Shown here: piece by piece, positions 5,180 through 9,108 of the stretch | Position numbering within the stretch: the stretch's first letter is position 1 | How the letters are laid out: each line of letters begins with the position of its first letter | Origin: Candidatus Gastranaerophilales bacterium | GTDB taxonomy: Bacteria; Cyanobacteriota; Vampirovibrionia; Gastranaerophilales; Gastranaerophilaceae | Direction of reading: 5' to 3' | Length of the DNA: 9,108 bases | Assembly (NCBI GenBank): GCA_944326495.1 | Contig: CALVEE010000009.1 | Coordinates: forward strand, 1-9,108 | Translations under genes and position numbers: made by a program | The notes under the pieces: model-generated | The model's input: only the letters and a program-made list of their open reading frames with translations | Told to the model about the DNA's origin: nothing | The model's database searches: none

Positions 5180-5773
5180 ATGCAAGAAATTAAAACAAAA
5201 TTAGATGAAATCCGCAAGCGGTGTCTAAATTGTCATAAATGCAGGTTAGGAGATACAAGACACAATATTGTGTTTGATGACGGTTTGCCTAACAAGAAAT
5301 TAATGCTCATTGGTGAAGCTCCCGGATATTATGAAGATATGCAGGGAAAGCCTTTTGTCGGCAAAGCAGGACAGCTTTTAGACAAGATTTTTGCTTCCGT
5401 CGGCCTTAACCGCGGCAGAGACGTTTATATTTGTAATACTGTAAAATGCAGACCACCGGAGAATAGAAACCCGCTTTCTGACGAAAAAGAAGCCTGCTGG
5501 GAATATTTGCAGGCACAGCTTGATATTATTCAGCCTAAAATCATACTTCTCTGCGGAAATGTAGCAGTGCAGTCCATTTTAGGAAATGTCGGCGGGATTA
5601 CTAAAATAAGAGGCAGGTGGTTTGAAGGGGGTGAGATTGTTCACGGAGCCAAATTAATGCCTATATTTCACCCATCATATCTTTTGAGGAATGACTCACG
5701 CGAAAAAGGCAGCCCTAAGTGGCTTATGTGGCAGGATATTCAAGAAATTAGGCGGGAGTACGATAAATTATAA
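5180..5773 (+). CDS. Uracil-DNA glycosylase, family 4 (iron-sulfur type)
   Basis: Removes uracil from DNA, the first step of base-excision repair of deaminated cytosine. The 197-residue length is typical. Family 4 features are visible. Candidate [4Fe-4S] ligands are Cys15, Cys18, Cys90 and Cys106, and the 16-residue spacing of the last pair matches characterised family members. The active-site motif GEAPG is at 45-49, 'GKPFVGKAGQLLD' follows at 56-68, and HPSYLL is at 164-169. Cys21, Cys85 and Cys125 are additional. The start lies 2 nt after the ligase stop and lacks a strong Shine-Dalgarno sequence, which suggests translational coupling. No shared pathway links it with the ligase, so co-transcription may be incidental. 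No typical terminator follows directly; the structured inverted repeat at 5878-5969 comes about 105 nt later. Confidence 0.95.
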   Translation: MQEIKTKLDEIRKRCLNCHKCRLGDTRHNIVFDDGLPNKKLMLIGEAPGYYEDMQGKPFVGKAGQLLDKIFASVGLNRGRDVYICNTVKCRPPENRNPLSDEKEACWEYLQAQLDIIQPKIILLCGNVAVQSILGNVGGITKIRGRWFEGGEIVHGAKLMPIFHPSYLLRNDSREKGSPKWLMWQDIQEIRREYDKL

Positions 5774-5877
5774 GCTTTAATGTATTAAGTTATAAGTCTT
5801 GCAATGAGAGAATACTCTGGTTGTACTGTTATTCGGCTAGGAAGACAGCTATTTAATGAGCCCGAAAAATCTTATAA

Positions 5878-5969
5878 GTAGGTCAGGCACTGCCTGACAT
5901 TAACTTATTCCCAATAGTTTATATTGACTGTTTAAGAATATGATTAATGTCAGGCAGTGCCTGACCTAC
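5878..5969. repeat. Long inverted repeat: 26-bp perfect arms, 40-nt spacer
   Basis: The arms 5878-5903 and 5944-5969 are perfectly complementary. Each arm also contains an internal near-palindrome, GTCAGGCACTGCCTGAC, so either arm can fold by itself or the two can pair. The element sits between convergent genes (the glycosylase on plus, ribD on minus). No open reading frame lies inside, so a mobile-element-derived or REP-like repeat is more likely than a gene. The core GGTCAGG...CCTGAC resembles the palindrome at 2196-2233. The flanks 5774-5877 and 5970-6004 hold nothing else I can identify. Confidence 0.85.
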
Positions 5970-6004
5970 AATGTTCAATTGCAATATACTTAAATAAAGA
6001 ATTT

Positions 6005-6037
6005 AAAAAAACTGCACTAATGATGATAATCATAGTG
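6005..6037 (-). terminator. Candidate intrinsic terminator for ribD (distal)
   Basis: On the minus strand, a hairpin between 6037 and 6015 (a 4-bp and a 5-bp helix separated by a one-base bulge, 4-nt loop) is followed after CAG by seven T residues (6011-6005). This is the best T-tract downstream of ribD, about 75 nt past its stop. Confidence 0.55.
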
Positions 6038-6069
6038 TTAGTTCTCAGCAACTAATCAAAACCGGAAGT

Positions 6070-6094
6070 TAAAAAGGAAACTCACACATTTCCT
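6070..6094 (-). terminator. Candidate weak terminator for ribD (proximal)
   Basis: On the minus strand, AGGAAA (6094-6089) pairs with TTTCCT (6080-6075) across an 8-nt loop and runs into TTTT. The stem is short and AT-rich, so it may be weak or may act together with the distal hairpin. Confidence 0.35.
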
Positions 6095-6113
6095 GCCCGA
6101 CTTTGTATTAATA

Positions 6114-7136
6114 TTATAACTTATTTTTATAGTTTTTCAAGCACGCTTTTATTAAAATATCAGCGCCGATTTTTTTAAACTCCTGTATTTCTAATTGTTT
6201 ACAATCAGATATTTTAGAAACATTATCTCCGTTAAAACAGCTTAATCCGTTATTGTCATTAAGAATTTTTGGAGCAATAAACTGATAAATTTCGTCAATC
6301 AATCCTTCTTTAAGCAATGCTCCGGCTAAAGTTCCGCCGCATTCAACAAATACAGAACAGATGCCTTTTTTGTATAAATCTCTTAAAACAACCCTCAAAT
6401 CAAGCTGACCGTCTTTTAGCGGGGTATTCTTTTTTGATGCAATATAGATTTCACCCTGCCTGTAAATTTGTGAACTTTCCTGAGTCCTTAAATCCTTATC
6501 CAGAATACATTTGAACCTGTGTTCCATCTTCGGATTATCCGCAATAACCGTATTAGAAGAGGTCATGATACAGTCAAACTCTTTTCGCATTCTATATACC
6601 TCTTCTCGTGCCTCATCTGATGTTATCCATTTAGAATTGCCGGTTGAAGCAGCTATTTTTCCATCCATTGTCACGGCAGTTTTTAAGACAACATAAGGAA
6701 GTTTTTGAGTCATATTCTTTATAAATACGCGGTTCAAATATTCAGCTTCTTTTGTTAAAACAAAATCGACCTTAATTCCTGCTGCTTTTAATTTTGAAAT
6801 CCCGTCTACAAGCGGATTAACATCTTTCATTCCGACGACAACTCTTGCCGGTTTCCGCTCAATAATTAAATCAACACAAGGCGGAGTCTTGCCAAAATGC
6901 GAGCAAGGCTCCAGGTTTACATACAATGTTCCGCCTTCTGCCTCATTATTTTTCAATTTCAAGAGAGTGTTACGTTCAGCATGGTTCCCTCCGTATTTTT
7001 TATGGTATCCTTTAGATACTACATTTCCGTACTTATCCAAAACCACGCACCCGACAAGCGGGTTTGGCTCTACAAGGCCTTTTCCGCGCTTTGCAAGTGC
7101 AAAACACATACGCATGTATTTTTCATCATTATTCAT
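6114..7136 (-). CDS. ribD: Bifunctional riboflavin biosynthesis deaminase/reductase
   Basis: Catalyses the second and third steps of riboflavin synthesis: deamination of the diaminopyrimidine intermediate, then NADPH-dependent reduction of its ribosyl side chain. The N-terminal deaminase domain (about 1-145) has zinc-site residues HAE (His52, Glu54) and 'EPCSHFGKTPPC' (Cys78, Cys87). The C-terminal reductase domain (about 147-335) has 'KTAVTMDGKIA', 'SKWITSDEAR', 'TSSNTVIADNP' and 'FVECGGTL'. The length of 340 residues is normal for the fused enzyme. The start MNNDEKYMRMCFALAKRG fits the family. No Shine-Dalgarno sequence precedes it; instead TATACT lies 6 nt before the ATG, so the transcript may be leaderless. 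No other rib genes are in the window and no FMN riboswitch is visible upstream. It lies 125 nt after the phosphoesterase gene on the same strand. Confidence 0.96.
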   Translation of the reverse strand: MNNDEKYMRMCFALAKRGKGLVEPNPLVGCVVLDKYGNVVSKGYHKKYGGNHAERNTLLKLKNNEAEGGTLYVNLEPCSHFGKTPPCVDLIIERKPARVVVGMKDVNPLVDGISKLKAAGIKVDFVLTKEAEYLNRVFIKNMTQKLPYVVLKTAVTMDGKIAASTGNSKWITSDEAREEVYRMRKEFDCIMTSSNTVIADNPKMEHRFKCILDKDLRTQESSQIYRQGEIYIASKKNTPLKDGQLDLRVVLRDLYKKGICSVFVECGGTLAGALLKEGLIDEIYQFIAPKILNDNNGLSCFNGDNVSKISDCKQLEIQEFKKIGADILIKACLKNYKNKL

Positions 7137-7142
7137 AAGCTA

Positions 7143-7171
7143 AGTATAGCGCAAATGGTTGTAAACTTAAA
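7143..7171 (-). promoter_or_regulatory. Promoter-like element immediately upstream of ribD
   Basis: On the minus strand, TATACT (7148-7143) matches the -10 consensus at 5 of 6 positions. It lies 17 bp downstream of TTTAAG (7171-7166), a weak -35. The ribD ATG begins 7 nt after the -10, exactly where transcription would start, which would leave no 5' leader. Confidence 0.4.
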
Positions 7172-7192
7172 CAAAGAGTTATTTGCAGCTCA

Positions 7193-7226
7193 AGTTAATG
7201 TTGTGCAGGTATGTCCAACATTAACT
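7193..7226. repeat. Inverted repeat between the phosphoesterase gene and ribD
   Basis: AGTTAATGTTG (7193-7203) pairs perfectly with CAACATTAACT (7216-7226) across a 12-nt loop. No T-tract follows on the minus strand, so it is not a standard terminator for the phosphoesterase gene. It lies upstream of the putative ribD promoter and could be an operator or an RNA structure. Confidence 0.5.
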
Positions 7227-7261
7227 AATTATCTTGGCCCAATAATATCCCTTTGGATATT

Positions 7262-8005
7262 TTAAAAATGCCTTGTTTTAGGGTCAAGCAGCATACCTGC
7301 GAGCTTGTCGGCGCCTTCAAACTCCCGCTTTCTAAGTTTTTCGGACGCGCGTTCTTTATCATATTCTACAAAATGGTGTTCAAAAAGGCATTGCTTGTTT
7401 TCGACCGTAATAGTTAAATAGCAGGCTTTAGGTTCCGGCGTAAACGGGCGGCCGATGCTTCCTGCATTCACAACAGTCTGTTTTTTTGATGTCTGAAACC
7501 CGCACGGAATATGCGTATGTCCGCATAATATAACGTCCGCCTCAACATTTGCAAGCATTTTTTCCACTTCCTCCATAGGAGTATCCGGGAGAATATCTTC
7601 GTTATTTTTTCTCGGCGAGCCGTGTACAAGCAGAAATTTAACTCCGCCTTCCGTTACTTCCAGCTGGATTGGAAGATTTTTTAGAAAATCCTTTTCAACA
7701 GGGTTAAGAATTTCAGCATCATTCTTTAAAGCCTCCGCCATAACAGGAGCTTTTTCTTTCAAAGAATTATACAATTCTTCCGTATAATCCGCAATCATTA
7801 AATCAGTATTACCCTGTATCATTTTAAAAACCGGATTGTCTTTTCTCTGCATAAAATATTCAACTGCTGCCTGCGGTTCAGGCCCTGCCATGGCGTAATC
7901 CCCTAGTACAAATATTTTATTGCACATCTTATCAGCAATATCTTTCATAACTGCTTCTATTGCTTCCATATTTCCGTGAATATCTGAAATGACTGCGATT
8001 TTCAT
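7262..8005 (-). CDS. Calcineurin-like metallophosphoesterase (YfcE/DR1281-like)
   Basis: A 247-residue cytoplasmic phosphoesterase of the two-metal calcineurin-like superfamily. The metal-binding signature is complete: SDIHGN with Asp8 and His10, GDY with Asp36, GNTD with Asn66, VHGSP with His128, and GHTH with His163 and His165. The compact single domain and 'NAGSIGRPF' (180-188) fit the YfcE-like branch, whose members hydrolyse small phosphodiesters or phosphoesters; the natural substrate is not known here. AAAGGAGT (8018-8011, minus strand) lies 5 nt before the ATG and supports the start. It is divergent from ispG across a 31-bp gap and precedes ribD on the same strand, possibly in one transcript. 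A small hairpin covers the stop codon (7244-7261) but has no T-tract on this strand. Confidence 0.93.
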   Translation of the reverse strand: MKIAVISDIHGNMEAIEAVMKDIADKMCNKIFVLGDYAMAGPEPQAAVEYFMQRKDNPVFKMIQGNTDLMIADYTEELYNSLKEKAPVMAEALKNDAEILNPVEKDFLKNLPIQLEVTEGGVKFLLVHGSPRKNNEDILPDTPMEEVEKMLANVEADVILCGHTHIPCGFQTSKKQTVVNAGSIGRPFTPEPKACYLTITVENKQCLFEHHFVEYDKERASEKLRKREFEGADKLAGMLLDPKTRHF

Positions 8006-8020
8006 GTTAAACTCCTTTGT

Positions 8021-8028
8021 ATTATAAT
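8021..8028. promoter_or_regulatory. Overlapping divergent -10 elements (ATTATAAT)
   Basis: The palindromic octamer ATTATAAT gives a perfect TATAAT on both strands: 8023-8028 for ispG and 8026-8021 for the phosphoesterase gene. It lies within a gap of only 31 bp, so any -35 elements must lie in or at the edge of the coding regions; none is clear. On the plus strand the ispG ATG begins 9 nt after this -10. On the minus strand the phosphoesterase would keep a leader containing only its ribosome binding site. Confidence 0.5.
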
Positions 8029-8036
8029 CTTATATT

Positions 8037-9101
8037 ATGATAAACAGACGAAAATCAAAACAAATTTCTATAGGAAATGTAAAAATCGGCGGAGATGCAC
8101 CAATTTCTGTTCAGTCTATGTGCAATACAGATACAAGAGATGTGAGCGCAACTTTAGACCAGATTGGCGAATTAGCTTCGGCGGGATGCGAAATCGTGCG
8201 TCTTGCGGTTTTAAACAAGGATGCTGCCGCTGCAATTAAGGATATCGTAAAAAAATCCCCCGTACCTTTGGTTGCGGATATTCATTTTGATTACAGGCTT
8301 GCGCTGGCCTGTATTGAAAACGGAATACACGCTTTAAGGATTAACCCCGGAAACATAGGAAAAAAAGAACATACAATTAAGGTTGTTGAAGCGGCTAAGA
8401 GCCATAATGTCCCGATAAGAATAGGAATAAACGGCGGGTCTTTAGAAAAAGAGTTTGCCGAAATGGATATTCCGCTTGCAGAAAAAATGGTCAAGAGCGC
8501 ATTGAGGCATGTAGAAATCTTAGAGGATTTAAATTTTTACGATACAAAAATTTCTCTTAAATCTTCTGATGTTCCGACAACTATTGAAGCTTACCGTTTA
8601 ATCGCATCGAAAGTCGACTATCCGCTCCATCTTGGAGTAACAGAGGCAGGAACGCTGAAATCCGGCTTGATTAAATCCTCTGTCGGGCTTGGAACTCTGC
8701 TTAGTGAAGGGATAGGAGACACAATAAGGGTTTCGCTTACAGAAAATCCTGTAGAGGAAGTGCATGCCGGTTTTGGTATCTTAAAAGCCCTGAATTTAAG
8801 GCAAAAAGGGATTAACTTTATTTCCTGCCCGACATGCGGAAGAACACAGATTGATTTGATTTCTTTGGCTAAAAAAGTTGAAGAACGGTTTAAGAATTTG
8901 GACTTACCGATAACAATAGCTGTTATGGGCTGTCCGGTTAACGGCCCCGGAGAAGCTCGCCATGCAGATTTTGGAATTGCCGGAGCCATAAAAGAAGGGT
9001 ATATATTTAAAAAAGGTGAGATTATTGCAAGGGTTCCTGAAAGTGACTTGATTAATTCTTTAGAAAATATTATAATGGAATCATATAGTTCAGTTAAATA
9101 A
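8037..9101 (+). CDS. ispG: 4-hydroxy-3-methylbut-2-enyl diphosphate synthase (flavodoxin/ferredoxin)
   Basis: Penultimate enzyme of the MEP isoprenoid pathway; it converts MEcPP to HMBPP with a [4Fe-4S] cluster. The 354-residue length is that of the two-domain bacterial form without the extra middle domain of plant enzymes. The N-terminal TIM-barrel part includes 'VQSMCNTDTRD' (25-35), 'VADIHFDYRLAL' (79-90), 'RINPGNIG' (101-108) and 'IGINGGSLE' (129-137). The C-terminal cluster domain has Cys264 and Cys267 in SCPTCGRT, then Cys299 and Glu306 in MGCPVNGPGE, the known ligand set. The start lacks a Shine-Dalgarno sequence; a TATAAT lies only 8 nt before it, so translation may be leaderless. The start INRRKSKQISIG fits the family. 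It ends 7 nt before the window edge and the gene appears complete. Confidence 0.97.
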   Translation: MINRRKSKQISIGNVKIGGDAPISVQSMCNTDTRDVSATLDQIGELASAGCEIVRLAVLNKDAAAAIKDIVKKSPVPLVADIHFDYRLALACIENGIHALRINPGNIGKKEHTIKVVEAAKSHNVPIRIGINGGSLEKEFAEMDIPLAEKMVKSALRHVEILEDLNFYDTKISLKSSDVPTTIEAYRLIASKVDYPLHLGVTEAGTLKSGLIKSSVGLGTLLSEGIGDTIRVSLTENPVEEVHAGFGILKALNLRQKGINFISCPTCGRTQIDLISLAKKVEERFKNLDLPITIAVMGCPVNGPGEARHADFGIAGAIKEGYIFKKGEIIARVPESDLINSLENIIMESYSSVK

Positions 9102-9108
9102 GAATGGG

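Noticed and set aside
4763..5185. 140-codon open frame antisense to the acyl ligase
   Set aside because: It mirrors the conserved C-terminal domain of the ligase and has no translation signal or recognisable motif.
5878..5969. Relation between this inverted repeat and the one at 7193-7226
   Set aside because: They share only TTAATGT at the arm ends; the cores differ, so common origin is not supported.
7244..7261. Hairpin AATATCC-CTTT-GGATATT at the phosphoesterase stop as a terminator
   Set aside because: The T-rich side is on the plus strand, whereas the gene is on the minus strand; the stem is short and AT-rich.
7137..7261. FMN riboswitch upstream of ribD
   Set aside because: The conserved RFN sequence blocks are absent, the gap is short and the putative transcript start coincides with the ATG.
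6897..7265. Open frames on the plus strand across the ribD 5' end and the adjacent gap
   Set aside because: They lie antisense to the zinc-binding region of ribD, have no ribosome binding site, and their products look like random translation.
8618..8989. 123-codon open frame antisense to ispG
   Set aside because: It is the complement of the conserved iron-sulfur domain of ispG, which fully explains the open frame.
1..9108. A new multi-gene defence or metabolic system
   Set aside because: Every full-length gene except the 126-residue protein belongs to a known housekeeping family, and their arrangement shows no functional module beyond nrdD-nrdG.

Overview
This AT-rich window holds ordinary bacterial housekeeping genes separated by unusually structure-rich intergenic DNA. 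The anaerobic ribonucleotide reductase pair (nrdD/nrdG) and the MEP-pathway isoprenoid gene ispG indicate an anaerobe or facultative anaerobe. Several features together remind me of the gut lineage Candidatus Gastranaerophilales (Vampirovibrionia/Melainabacteria): low G+C, a small protein with an N-terminal 'PTFNGK' segment, an XRE regulator reading 'HLFEFDH', and a flagellin-like fragment. That placement is from memory of such genomes and is only moderately confident.

Layout, left to right. (1) 1-2103, plus strand: the 3' half of nrdD, a terminator, about 230 bp rich in operator-like palindromes, a small XRE regulator, and nrdG, the activase for NrdD. (2) 2104-2942: no intact gene. It holds a cluster of three hairpins including a 38-bp perfect palindrome, a possibly truncated tiny ORF, a nested inverted repeat with a partial second copy, and the N-terminal stub of a flagellin-like gene. 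(3) 2943-3323, minus strand: a small protein of unknown function, divergent from (4) 3504-5773, plus strand: a long-chain acyl-CoA/ACP ligase (AMP-binding family) followed after 2 nt by a family 4 uracil-DNA glycosylase. (5) 5774-6113: a convergent intergenic region with a long inverted repeat and two candidate terminators for ribD. (6) 6114-8005, minus strand: ribD (riboflavin biosynthesis) and, upstream of it, a calcineurin-like phosphoesterase. (7) 8037-9101, plus strand: ispG, divergent from the phosphoesterase across only 31 bp.

NrdD makes dNTPs without oxygen using a glycyl radical installed by NrdG, and the regulator between them may control that system. RibD supplies riboflavin and IspG supplies isoprenoid precursors. 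The glycosylase repairs deaminated cytosine, and the ligase activates fatty acids. I found no convincing new multi-gene system. The points most worth a second look are the regulator with palindromes inside the nrd locus, the flagellin stub, the structured repeats, apparently leaderless ribD and ispG, and a non-canonical C-terminal motif in the acyl ligase.
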